A stretch of 64,000 bases of DNA from Bagarius yarrelli (taxonomy: Eukaryota; Chordata; Actinopteri; Siluriformes; Sisoridae): positions 6,651,168 through 6,715,167 of the forward strand of contig VCAZ01000015.1 of the NCBI GenBank assembly GCA_005784505.1, in the 5' to 3' direction. The position numbers and the translations under genes were made by a program. Under the pieces are notes generated by a model. It had not been told where the DNA came from and made no database searches. It was given only the letters and a program-made list of their open reading frames with translations. Below, piece after piece: positions 36,527 to 47,213 of the stretch. Each line of letters opens with the position of its first letter. The first letter of the stretch is position 1.

Positions 36527-38262
36527 GTATTCTCCACATCCTCTCGATTCACACTCACTAACTTCATACCCTCGTTTATCACATCCATATACCTCCTCTT
36601 TGGTCTTCCTCTTTGCATTCTGCCTGGTAGCTTTATTTCTAACATCCTCCTACCAATATATTCACTATCCCTCTTCTGTACATGTCCAAACCACCTTAAT
36701 CTGGCTTCCCTGGCTTTCTCCCCAAAACATCTCACATAAGACGTCCCCCTGATGAACTTGTTCCTAATCCTGTCCAACCTCGTCACTCCCAAAGAAAACC
36801 TCAACATTTTCAGCTCTGCTACTTCCAGCTCTACCACCTGTCTCTTCCTCAGCGCCACTGTCTCTAACACATACATCATAGCTGCTCTCACCACTGTCTC
36901 TAAACCATACATCATAGCTGCTCTCACCACTGTCTCTAAACCATACATCATAACTGTCTCACCACTGTCTCTAAACCATACATCATAGCTGGTCTCACCA
37001 CTGTCTCTAAACCATACATCATAGCTGGTCTCATCACTGTCTCTAAATCATACATCATAGCTGGTCTCACCACTGTCTCTAAACCATACATCATAGCTGG
37101 TCTCACCACTGTCTCTAAACCATACATCATAGCTGGTCTCACCACTGTCTCTAAACCATACATCATAGCTGCTCTCACCACTGTCTCTAAACCATACATC
37201 ATAGCTGCTTTCACCACTGTCTCCAAACCATACATCATGGCTGGTCTCACCACTGTCTCTAAACCATACATCATAGCTGGTCTCACCACTGTCTCTAAAC
37301 CATACATCATAGCTGGTCTCATCACTGTCTCTAAACCATACATCATAGCTGGTCTCACCACTGTCTCTAAACCATACATCATAGCTGGTCTCACCACTGT
37401 CTCTAAACCATACATCATAGCTGTCTCACCACTGTCTCTAAACCATACATCATACCTGCTCTCACCACTGTCTCTAAACCATACATCATAACTGTCTCAC
37501 CACTGTCTCTAAACCATACATCATACCTGCTCTCACCACTGTCTCTAAACCATACATCATAGCTGCTTTCACCACTGTCTCCAAACCATACATCATGGCT
37601 GGTCTCACCACTGTCTCTAAACCATACATCATAGCTGTCTCACCACTGTCTCTAAACCATACATCATAGCTGTCTCACCACTGTCTCTAAACCATACATC
37701 ATAGCTGGTCTCACCACTGTCTCTAAACCATACAACATACTGTCTCACCACTGTCTCTCTCTAAACCCTACATCATAGCTGCTCTCACAACTGTCTCTAA
37801 ACCATACATCATAGCTGCTCTCACCACTGTCTCTAAACCATACATCATAGCTGCTCTCACCACTGTCTCTAAACCATACATTAGAGCTGCTTTCACCACT
37901 GTCTCCAAATTATACATCATGGCTGTCTCACCACTGTCTCTAAACCATACATCATAGCTGTCTCACCACTGTCTCTAAACCATACATCATAGCTGGTCTC
38001 ACCACTGTCTCTAAACCATACATTATGGCTGGTCTCACCACTGTCTCTAAACCATACATCATGGCTGGTCTCACCGCTGTCTCTAAACCATACATCATAG
38101 CTGTCTCACCACTGTCTCTAAACCATACATCATAGCTGTCTCACCACTGTCTTGTACACCTTCCCCTTAATTCCAGCTGATATTCTCCTGTCACACATTA
38201 CTCCTGACACGTTTCTCCACCCATTCCAACCTGCCTGTACTCGCTTTATATCAAGTTATATC
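36527..38262 (-). pseudogene. RTE-clade LINE fragment containing an internal coding-derived tandem array
   Basis: On the minus strand the sequence upstream of the array (38262 down to 38150) reads in the order WRNVSGVMCDRRISAGIKGK then VYKT, and downstream (36851 to 36527) KRQVVELEVAELKMLRFSLG, VTRLDRIRNKFI, RLRWFGHVQKRDSEYIGRR, RGRPKRRYMDVI: the C-terminal part of an RTE-type ORF2. Between them, where one copy of TVVRPAMMYGLE is expected, lie about 36 tandem copies. Homologous single-copy fragments are at 3640-4268 and 61480-61640. Confidence 0.85.
36855..38150 (-). repeat. 36-bp minisatellite, about 36 copies, derived from LINE coding sequence
   Basis: Plus-strand unit: accactgtctctaaacca + tacatcatagctggtctc (36 bp). 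Each unit translates on the minus strand to 12 residues (MMYGLETVVRPA). Variants: gctctc for ggtctc, catggct for catagct, and 35-bp units lacking one g that shift the frame, so the array is open only in blocks (36517-36951, 36948-37418). A marker subtype with gctgctttc plus ctccaaa recurs at 37204, 37562 and 37886, showing a higher-order period of roughly nine to ten units. Confidence 0.95.
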
Positions 38263-38402
38263 ACATAACTTACATAATTGTAATTTAGGGTATTTTAAAT
38301 ACCCCAGAATTAAAAATTAGATACCAGGGTTGCTTCTAATTTATTCAGTAAAATCCACCATCGCAGCAACATGAGTTTTTGTCTTATTTTAGTAACATAA
38401 AA

Positions 38403-38458
38403 GACACGAATAGGGATAAATGTAAGTCGCTCGAAATAAGGACGTCTGCCAAAGGGTC
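38403..38458 (+). repeat. SINE-A tail fragment
   Basis: Only ggataaatgtaagtcgctcg and ggacgtctgccaaa. Confidence 0.6.
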
Positions 38459-39301
38459 CACTGCTCCACAACATGCTGCTGTTAGGAATTAGGTCCTTTT
38501 TCTCGTTATCCTCTTTCTTCTCAATGGCTTCTCATTAATTTGCTGTCATCCGCTGCACATCACCTTGTAAATGTAAGCACCTAAAGCATAAATGCCACCT
38601 TCAGTGTCTTCCGTGTTTATGGGACACTTTACTTGAGACATAGAATTTGTTCTTTTGTGCATGCGGGTTAGTTTAAAACTATGATCAGTTTACATTAGAA
38701 ATCATTAACCACATTTAAAACGCAATGTAAATAGCTATCTGGAGTCTGCTATGCATCAACTTTAGATGCGCTGTGAAATTGACCAGAAAACATCTCTCTA
38801 GCAAGGTTTAATATGATAATGTATTATTTTTCAGTAAAAATGTTTAATAAAGAAAAACATACCAATGAAATGGATTCAGTGATTCTTTACTCACTGCCTT
38901 GTTTACAACCAGCTCTTATTTTCTATTTACTTTTCTATTCCCTTTTTTTTTTACTTTATTACTTATGTTTACCTAGTAGTGCTAACTGACAGTAAAAACA
39001 AAACATTTAGTCAGGCAATTAATGTATGTACTATACTCTAAAACTATTGTTAACCCCTGCATAGCCAGACTTTTTATAGCAGCTTTTATTGGCCGGTTAC
39101 ATTTAACGCAACCGGTTACATTTAAAGATGTAAAATATCTATGAATTTTAACAAAGGCAACAATGCGTTATTTGTTTAACATCCACTAATTATATCAGCT
39201 GAGCACACATCGTGTGTTGTCTCCATAAACATTTTCTACAACACTGGTGGTAAAACAATTACTGATTAATTTCATACCTCGTGTCATTTAAACAGTTTAA
39301 T
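38459..39301. other. intergenic, no supported feature
   Basis: A small direct repeat (aaccggttacatttaa, around 39092-39125). No gene evidence. Confidence 0.4.
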
Positions 39302-39452
39302 ACATTCACAGCATTTGGCAGACGTCCTTATCCAGAGCGACTTACATTTATCTTTCACATGGGGGTTAAGGGCGTTGCTCAGAGGCCCAACAGTGGCAAC
39401 TTGGTGGTGCCGGAATCTTCCAATAAGCAATCCACTTCGCTACCACTTGCCC
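39302..39452 (-). repeat. SINE-A copy
   Basis: Minus strand: cagcatttggcagacgtcct to ttcgctaccacttgccc. Confidence 0.8.
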
Positions 39453-40265
39453 ACTTAATACACAGCCCTCTGTTGCCTGTGCAGAGTTTGTGAGTGTGTA
39501 AGGTTTTGTTTTGATAGTGATGTAATACTGCAGGTGCTTCAAATCAAATTTGGTAGATCTTGTTTAGGCTTGTGTTCATTTTACTACAACACACAGCCAT
39601 GTTGAAAAGATGATTAAATTAAAATATTGTTTTTAAGACATATTTACTCTGTAAGAGTATAAAAAAAAAACAATCAATATAAATGAATGTCAAAAAGTAT
39701 TTTTTTCAGGCTGCAGACATCATTATAATTCTCTTATGAGCTCCAAATGCTGCATCTGTGTGTTTTTTCTGAAGATGTACCAGAAGGAGATATTTTTATA
39801 CTCGTTGTTTTGGACATCTGACTACATTTAAGATGGAAAAAGGTGTCCCTTTTTTGTTGCCATATCCTACTTATTAAGATAGCTGGTTACTAGGTGATTT
39901 TATTGCACAGCCCTGTCACATATTTGCCAGATGACTTATTTTAATCTCTTAAAATTTTGGGATCATGCAAATAAAACATGCAAATAAACTGGAATAAAAT
40001 GGCAGAGGTGTTTCCAAACCTTTGGAAGAAGGCAGTGTGACGTGCTGTTGATCAGCTCTTACTGCTGAACATGCTGTACCCTGTCATTATAATTTGGTGG
40101 CTATTGTAATGCAACACCTTCAACAGTGATCCAACACCTTAATGCAAGGCTCTTGTTAAATATTAATATAACATTTTATAAATATTAATTCAAGGTAAAA
40201 ACCTATTTGTAAATTCTGTTTTAACAATGAAAATGTGAAAATTTTTATTGTACTTTATAGCCAGA
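39453..40265. other. intergenic, no supported feature
   Basis: AT-rich; nothing recognised. Confidence 0.4.
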
Positions 40266-40395
40266 ATTTTGAAACAGAGGTGTGTACACTATATAGACCA
40301 AACCATTTTAAGACACCTAACCATCACATCCACGGTGCCTTAAAAAGTATTTATACCCTGTGAACTTTTTCACATTTTGTCACTTTTATGTATAA
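40266..40395. mobile_element. two Tc1-type terminal fragments
   Basis: acactatatagaccaaacca to ctaaccatcacatccac (a Tc1 MITE end) directly followed by gtgccttaaaaagtatttat, accctgtgaactttttcac, which resembles the terminus of another Tc1-like transposon family. Confidence 0.5.
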
Positions 40396-40573
40396 CATAC
40401 TTTCCTGGTCTGTATCCTGCAACACTATGGGACTGATTGTTAGATACCCTGGCTGTGTCTGGAGAAAGGCCTTGACCCCACCTGGTTTGAGGTCCAAAGA
40501 CTAAATTTATAGGAAAAAACACTAACTTCAGATTAAGGTGCTAACAGAATGCCCAGATTAAAGCCAGATCACT

Positions 40574-40858
40574 TTAGCCGCCATTTTTGCTTCCATCAGC
40601 AAGCACCTTGGGGACATACCCTGGCCGGGTGCGTAAAAAGTCCAGGCCAGCCAGTGTGACCGATAGTGCCTGGAGGTCTCGCATCTGCATTGGCTTGAGC
40701 CCACATTGTGGGCAGCTAGCATGCTCTGCTCCAAGACACGCCGCACAAACATGGTGCAGATCCAACTGGGGGCAAGGAAACACAAATCGTTTGTGAGCCA
40801 TCTCCCTCTTTACCAGTGATTTTGTATTTCTTTTGGCATGACGGTTGGATATTTGCAA
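40574..40858 (-). pseudogene. retroelement ORF fragment with a CxxCLGxEHAxCxxC zinc-type motif
   Basis: The 94-codon frame includes HVCAACLGAEHASCPQC, then LKPMQMRDLQALSVTLAG. A CxxCLGxxHA...CxxC arrangement is typical, to my knowledge, of ORFs in teleost DIRS/Ngaro-like retrotransposons. No recombinase or RT part is adjacent, so this is a stranded fragment. CpG content is higher than in neighbouring sequence. Class assignment is tentative. Confidence 0.4.
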
Positions 40859-40869
40859 ATCATTTGCTG

Positions 40870-41590
40870 AATAAAAAAAGCCTCACTTACCTTAGCTGAA
40901 TAGTCACTTTTGTAATTCTTTGTCGCTGATGTGTAGCTTTTTGGCATGATTTCACACATGATTTAAGACTGCAGTCGTTTCCATAGCATTTTTAATGCAG
41001 CTCGAGTTACTGAAAGGAAGCAGAGAGATACAAGTTCCACAAAAAGTTGTATTTGTATTTGTATTTAAGAAATCAAGCATTTCACAAAACTAGTGGATAA
41101 GTTTACTGTAGTAAAAGTAACCCAATTTTCTGTTTTTTACTTTTTGGCAAGCGTCAACGTAAAGGCAGAGACATGTCTTGCAGGGATGCAAAACATATGC
41201 GCACCATTTAGCATCGCTCATGTAGCCCCCTATAATCTGTCTGCCAACTGCCCGCCAAACCAGTGCCTATTGCTTTAAAAGGTCACAGTGTACAAAACCA
41301 AAATTGATGTCATGTATATTAAAGGCCAGAAACATTGCTAAAATGTTAATTAATAAATAAAGAGTCTTGTCATGGAACTTCAAGCGTGTGCACACATCAC
41401 CAACTACGATGCACAGTAAATCGGTCAGCACTTTAGCATGTAATAAACCCGTCAGCCAACAGGGATTTATACAGTATAAATACAATTAAGGAGAAGACAT
41501 ATAATGTAGGCAGCTATCATAATGTAATGGTTAAGAAGACGTGATAGTAGATAGAAGATTATTCAAATTTTCGGACCACTCGAGATACAG
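40870..41590. other. intergenic, no supported feature
   Basis: Short ORFs only; no splice or family evidence. Confidence 0.4.
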
Positions 41591-41592
41591 CT

Positions 41593-41816
41593 AGGTACAT
41601 AAACAAGTTTGTGGACACCTCACCACCATACTTCACTGGAACTAGGAGGCCCAAACACTGTTCCAGTATCATAATACCCTTATGCAAAAATCAGGTTTAT
41701 GAAGATATTGTGTGTTACATCAGGCGTTAAACTGAAGTGTATTTCACAGAGACCTGATCTGAACCCCACTGGAACAAAAAATAGAGTTTAGATCAGGTCT
41801 CTAAATGCTTCTACAC
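41593..41816 (+). mobile_element. Tc1-type MITE, interrupted by a hAT MITE
   Basis: caagtttgtggacacctcac, ttcactggaactaggaggcc and acctgatctgaaccccactg follow the Tc1 MITE order. The hAT MITE at 41817 breaks it; a small part may continue after 42218. Confidence 0.7.
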
Positions 41817-42210
41817 CAGGGGTGGGCAATCTCGGTCCTGGAGGGCTGGTGTCCTGCAGAGATTAGCTCCAATTTAGCTCAAAACACCTTCATGTAAGTT
41901 TTAAGTATACATTTACAGCAGCAAGGGCAGACGCTCTTATCCAGAGCGACTTATCTCATTTATCTTTTTTTTTTTTTTTTTTTATACAACATTAGCAATT
42001 GGGGTTAAGGGCCTTTCTCAGGAGCCCAGCAGTGGTGGAGCTGGGAATCAAACCCACAATCTTTGGTTTGGTAGTCCAACATGAGCCACCAACCATGAGC
42101 CACCACTTCCCACCATATACAATTCCCAAGTATATCGAGAAAGATCGAATAGGGTTGAAGCTAAACTCCGCAGGACACCGACCCTCCAGGACCAAGATTG
42201 CTCACCCCTG
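41817..42210. mobile_element. hAT MITE with exact 8-bp TSD, carrying a nested SINE-A
   Basis: Left end caggggtgggcaatctcggt, right end gattgctcacccctg, flanked by identical ttctacac at 41809-41816 and 42211-42218. Without the SINE it is about 185 bp, like the related element at 17262. Confidence 0.9.
41911..42119 (-). repeat. SINE-A copy nested in the hAT MITE
   Basis: Minus strand: gcagacgctcttatccagag, an expanded internal T run (41967-41983), gggttaagggcctttctcag, and a partly duplicated head (ccaacatgagccacc, aaccatgagccaccacttcc). Confidence 0.85.
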
Positions 42211-42218
42211 TTCTACAC

Positions 42219-42766
42219 TATAAAAGCATTCAGTATCTTAAATGTACACAATTAAAACACTAAGTAATGTGAAAATATCTAGTGTAATTTAAATTAGTGT
42301 AATTTCTTTGTGCCAAAAGACCTGAATCTGAAGATCTGCAGTCTAAGCTTTATTGTAATATTCATGTCGTATGATGCTTTACTTCAGAAAAAGCAGCTTC
42401 AAACAAATGACTTGCTTGTGCAGACACTCCACCCGTGGGCCCGCCTGCTGCTCTTTTTGACAATGCACCCCTCCCCGGTGCTCTTTGTGACAATGCACTA
42501 TTATAGAAGCCAAGAAAGTTCTTCCACAAAAACTAATTCTCCCAAGGGTCATCAAAAAGCAACACTCATTTTGACAGATGATGTAACACTGATGCATGTA
42601 CTTACTTGAGTTTTTGGTTTGTAAACTTACTGGGTTTTATGCAATGATGCAAGATTATCTTATTTCTTTTAAGATATCCAGTTTTGTAAAATGCAGTACA
42701 CTTAATTTTTCAATTGAAATTTTTGTAAAATGCAGTACACTTAATTTTTCAATTGAACAGCACATA
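42219..42766. other. intergenic; 39-bp direct duplication
   Basis: Bases 42682-42720 and 42721-42757 repeat ttttgtaaaatgcagtacac followed by ttaatttttcaattgaa. A 99-codon ORF at 42310-42609 has no recognised feature. Confidence 0.45.
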
Positions 42767-43010
42767 GGCAGCATGGTGGCTTAGTGGTTAGTACTGTTGC
42801 CTCCCAGCAAAAAGGCCTGGGTTCGATTGCCAGGCAGATGTTCGGAGTTTGCATGTTCTTCCCATGCTTATGTATGTTTACTCCAGGTTCTCCGGTTTTA
42901 TCCCACAGTCCAAAAACATAAAGGAGTGAGTATGGCCCTGTGATGGACTGCTTCTGCCTTGTGCCCTTTCAGAGACAGCTGGGATAGGCTCCAGCAGACT
43001 TTACTGTAAC
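42767..43010 (+). repeat. V-SINE, internally shortened
   Basis: Head ggcttagtggttagtactgt, gggttcgattgccaggc, central gagtttgcatgttcttccca, tail ggctccagcagac. Confidence 0.85.
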
Positions 43011-43577
43011 AGAATTTAATATTAGAAACATAGATGGACAAATATGTCATAAAGGAAAAACAGCTTCAAACAGCTTCCATACAATAGAGACAGATGTTTA
43101 ACATTTGCACAGCTGGTTGGATGATTACAGCTTTACTTTGCCCAGAATGACTCTTGCATGTTAAAATGATTTTATTAGATGTCAGTTCAAAAAAACTGTT
43201 TGGGAATATTGCCTAAAAACAATCCTGCAGAGAGTAACACAAATTACAGGTCATTAACCATTTCTTTAATGGCAGATATTTCAGGCTTCCAAAACACTGT
43301 AAAATATGGTGGCTCATTGATGATGATTTAGGGACATTTTGCAGCAGGTGCTTCAAGTGTTCTTGTAAAAATTTATGGTATCATAAAATCTGGAATCATA
43401 AAGTCTGTCAGCCCTGTTTTCAAATATAAATTAAACTTTCGAATAATGATGACCTCCCTTATAATCCAAGACATTAAATGATTTCTACTAAAAAAACGGT
43501 CTTCCCAAGATAAAAACACTGTGGGGATGCTCATCATTTTTAACACCAGTGTGTAACAGTTCAAATTTTAGTTCTTG
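43011..43577. other. intergenic, no supported feature
   Basis: Nothing recognised; a 10-bp tandem (ggaatcataaa-like) near 43380-43400. Confidence 0.4.
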
Positions 43578-43585
43578 GGCTAGAA

Positions 43586-44444
43586 CAGGGGTCGGCAATG
43601 TTTTCCACTTAGAGCCATTTGGGCTAGTTTCCCAGAGAAAATAGACCAACGGGAGCCACAAAGCTCTAATGACATCTAAAATAAAGATAACACTGCATCT
43701 ACCGTTTGTTGACTATATACTATGTATAAACACAGCGAAAATGACATTTTATATCTGCATGCAACAAAATATTTTAAACTCTGGAAAAACGCTGGGATAA
43801 AATATACTTATAAAATAAAATATTTAAATAATCCACATGTGGCAAACCAAAATTTAGTCCGCACTTGTGTGCCGTCATCTTTTTTATCGTGCGCACCGGC
43901 ACGTGCAGTCAGCTGTCTACCTGAAAGTAAAAAGACTATTTATCTAAATAAAATATTACTATATGCAAAAGAATAGCACAAATTAAATATTTATTTTACT
44001 TGGTTAATGTGATTTTTGCTTTTGAACCTCATCGCACAGTGTCTCCACATCAGGTCTAAAAGACGTCACCTGTATTTTACACAGGATTGCCTGGGAGGTG
44101 TGAGTGATGTTGGGGGAAAAATACTGGGGAAAAATACACATTTGTGCTTGGGATCCCTCATGCGTATGTGGATCCAAAGATCGACAGGACTCCAAATGCA
44201 GACTGTTCAAATAAGTGTTGGGGATTACATGTTTTACCTGCCGGCGGGTGTCGCATATCGGGGGATGTGACATAAAATTAAACACATTTCATTTTAATGT
44301 AACAAGATCACCATCGTCTTCTTTTTCAGAATCATTTGAAAATCTAATGACATAAAATAAAATACATTTTGATTAAATACTTATTTATTTTCATTATTTT
44401 TATCCAAAGATGAAGGAGCCATAGCCGCAGGTTGCCGACCCCTG
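43586..44444. mobile_element. nonautonomous hAT element, 859 bp, with exact 8-bp TSD
   Basis: Inverted termini caggggtcggcaatg / gttgccgacccctg and identical octamers ggctagaa at 43578-43585 and 44445-44452. Interior includes agagccatttgggctagttt and ggagccacaaagctctaatg, matching a hAT-Charlie-like MITE family common in fishes. ORFs inside (43722-43976 plus, 44004-44285 minus) lack transposase motifs. Confidence 0.92.
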
Positions 44445-44458
44445 GGCTAGAACCAGAC

Positions 44459-44642
44459 ATTTACATTTACATTTGTAGCATTGGGCAGACGCCCTTATTT
44501 AGAGCGACTTACATTTAGTTTTATTTATACAACTGAGCAATTAGGGGTTAAGAGCCTTGCTCAGAGACCCAGAGTGGTAACTTGGTGGGCATCAAACCTG
44601 GATCTTCCAGTTACCAGGCCAACACCTTAACCACTGCCCTAA
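44459..44642 (-). repeat. SINE-A copy
   Basis: Minus strand, seven bases after the hAT duplication; gcagacgcccttatttagag to caacaccttaaccactgccc. Confidence 0.85.
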
Positions 44643-46679
44643 CACATTGCCAGACCTACTGTCGACTTACCCATAGCATTTGTCATAATTGATTATAGTT
44701 AGGATTTAATTGCCTACTATAATATTACTATACTTACAACATAATAAAAAAGCTTAATCAAGTATGCTAGCAAATTTTAATAACACTCAACCATAGTCAA
44801 GAGATCTGGGTCATTGTTTGAACAGTCAGAACAATAAGACTTTATTAGACTATTATTCCAGTTACATCTGTTTTACATTATGCACATTAAACCTGAAGTT
44901 TATGTACAGGGTCTTACAGCGTACAAGGGCTCACAGTTCCTTTGGCAAAGGCAGAGTCACCTGACAGTGTATAAACTAAAAAAAAATTCTCTTCTACAAA
45001 TGTCTCTTTTCAACAGCGGATAATTAAAAGTACAAGATAATTTTGTGTAATCAGTGATAATTTCACCAAAAATATTTTCGGTAAATATTTTAGCTGTCTA
45101 AATATTTGAAATATTTGTAGCCTTATATGTGTTGCATTAAATGTTGCACTGATGCAGCCTTTCAGAACAGTTATTTACTTACGTAGTGTCAGGTTTGGTA
45201 TAGGTTGAATATATAGACTATATTTGGAATTTAACAAGCTGGTGTATTTGAAGTTGGGTTATTTGTTATTATGCTGTCATTAAAAGCAGGTAATTAAAGA
45301 TTTGGCATGTATTAATAAAAAAGTTAGTCAGAAAAGAAATTTCTGACTATCAATATTCAATCAATCAATCTTATCAAGGCCAAAACTACACGTGAGATAA
45401 CAAAAATTGTGCAATTTAACTTTTGACTGAAATCAAATTAGGTGTCTTTGTATGGCAAATTTAAGTCAAAAGCGGTTATTTGTGTGCCTCAGATTTCACA
45501 AGAAGTACAAATAAACTCTCAGATGTCAAATTATATCACGTTGTTATGTTACAAAGCAGACAGGAACAAACACAGTTAATCAACTCATTCTGTATTTTTT
45601 CCATCCCAGCAGCGATGTTTCTTGTTATGGAAATGTTATGACAGACATACCCACATTTGATGGTTATCCATAAATTTGTACCAGTTGGTAAATTTAAAAA
45701 ATGATATGTAGTCTGCAATTGGTGGTTTTAAGGCCTCTACAAAGATTAATAAATGCTACATCTCAGCAAAGACAGACATAGGGCGCATCCCAGTTATTTA
45801 TTTTTTTATTGTTGGGTTATTTTTGTAATATTATTATTTTAATCAGAAATATAGATTGGGATATTAGTTGCAAGAAGAAAGATTAACACATTGTGCTATT
45901 GTAGTCTATCTATCTTAAGTAGCTAGTTAAGTAGGTAGCCTTGTAATTAGTGATTGATATAAAAAATCTTCAATGTGGCACATATATATCTAATAGATTT
46001 AACGTACACATAGCTTTTATCTTTGATTTCTTTATAAAATCAGTTCAAGGGTAATCACCCTGCTGCAGACTGCAGTTTTTCCGTAACAAAACATCCAATG
46101 TACACACTTCATGTATATCATATAACCACAGAGGGTACAGCATATCAAAAACAGAAACTTTTTTTTTTTTTTTCTAAAAAGGATTCTAGATATTTTAGAC
46201 ATTTTATTAATATTGTCCTCATGCTATTGCATTTCATTTAAGATCGATTTTGATACTGATGTTTACCCTTGGAGGTAAAAAAAAAATGTATAACAATGAA
46301 CTAGAATGCAAAAAACATAACAAGTGACCCAACAAGTGTAAAAAAGGAAATCTGTTACTGAGGATAATAAAACGAATTAGATCCAATTGGTACTGTATGA
46401 CACAGACTCATAGTTACTGATGATAGTGGGTTTATGTATAAAAGCCCAAATTACAAAATAAAACAATGTAAATAAGTGTTCTGAATAAGCCATATTCATC
46501 AAACACATGAGATACAGCATTGTTCCAGTATCCAGTTGCTTATATACTAAATTAAATTTGAATAAAGCCACTTCATACTACACAACTTTTTTGTCGGTTA
46601 GGAACGTCACTGTGTCAGATTATGCAATTTTGACTGGATAAAATCTGGTTGTCTCGTGAGTACCAAACATTCCAGACTA
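44643..46679. other. intergenic, no supported feature
   Basis: About 2 kb of AT-rich sequence with T runs (46160-46173). No repeat or exon recognised. Confidence 0.4.
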
Positions 46680-47030
46680 CATGTTGCTTTTCGCCAATTA
46701 TTACGTGCGATGAGGCACTTTTGGAGCTGCAGAAATAACGGTGCAACGGCTAAAAACGAAGCAGCCCTGCTTTTGTTTGAAGACGATCGATTATCTTTAA
46801 AGTTACATTCATATAAACACTCTTATCCGCTACAAATAAAGCAATGTATGGGGAAACAATGTGTCGCTATTGTGAATGAGAACAAAATAAGTGATTTGCT
46901 GGCTTGGTGTAGCGCCTCGTTAAAAGTTGTGGTTGATTGTGAAAGATTCGGTGCTCCTATTGGTTAACGTCAGAAAAAAAAAAAGAAACATGCTGGACTT
47001 TCTCCATTGACGTCATGAAGCATCGCAGTC
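46680..47030 (+). promoter_or_regulatory. CpG-enriched promoter-like block with CCAAT and CRE sites
   Basis: CpG dinucleotides are clearly denser here (about 25 across roughly 46680-47170 by eye) than in flanking sequence. An inverted CCAAT box (ATTGG at 46959-46963) is followed by a perfect CRE/ATF palindrome TGACGTCA at 47008-47015 and then an ATG in good context at 47031 (cagtcATGG). The right half of an RFX X-box-like motif (ATGGCAAC) overlaps the start codon; the left half is imperfect. The layout suggests a plus-strand transcription start just upstream of 47031. Confidence 0.4.
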
Positions 47031-47213
47031 ATGGCAACAGGTACCATGCACTATGACACACTACAGGAGATAAAACGATTGAATCTTGCGTCCCAACATG
47101 TATCCTTGTTTACGAATCCCTACGACAACCTACGTCAAGCAAATCGGGCTAAAATCGTGCTAAAATCGCATAGCCTGAACGGGTCTTTACATGTACTGTG
47201 TGAAAGTAAATAA
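47031..47213 (+). CDS. candidate small protein or first coding exon, unknown function
   Basis: A 60-codon ORF starting MATGTMHYDTLQEIKRLN and ending SLHVLCESK before a stop, directly downstream of the promoter-like block. Composition is ordinary for a soluble cytosolic protein; there is no signal peptide or membrane segment. Near the end lies a possible splice donor (GAAA|GTAAAT, exon end 47205, phase 1). An acceptor-like ttacag at 48126 would add the in-frame residues MDPGVK and a stop at 48144-48146, inside the minar1 last intron on the opposite strand. I do not recognise the protein. Small size, CpG density, CRE and Kozak context argue that it is more than a chance ORF; absence of a family match argues for caution. 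Confidence 0.3.
   Translation: MATGTMHYDTLQEIKRLNLASQHVSLFTNPYDNLRQANRAKIVLKSHSLNGSLHVLCESK

Noticed and set aside
36948..37418. 156-codon repetitive ORF as a repeat-protein gene
   Set aside because: It is the minus-strand translation of the minisatellite; 35-bp units break the frame and no promoter, splice or termination context is present.
36855..38150. Regular array resembling a CRISPR array
   Set aside because: Units are head-to-tail without variable spacers, translate to LINE ORF2 residues, and the host is a vertebrate.
46656..46967. 103-codon ORF in the CpG-enriched block
   Set aside because: Ends before the CRE and CCAAT sites and lacks family similarity; CpG-rich promoter DNA often has fewer stops by chance.
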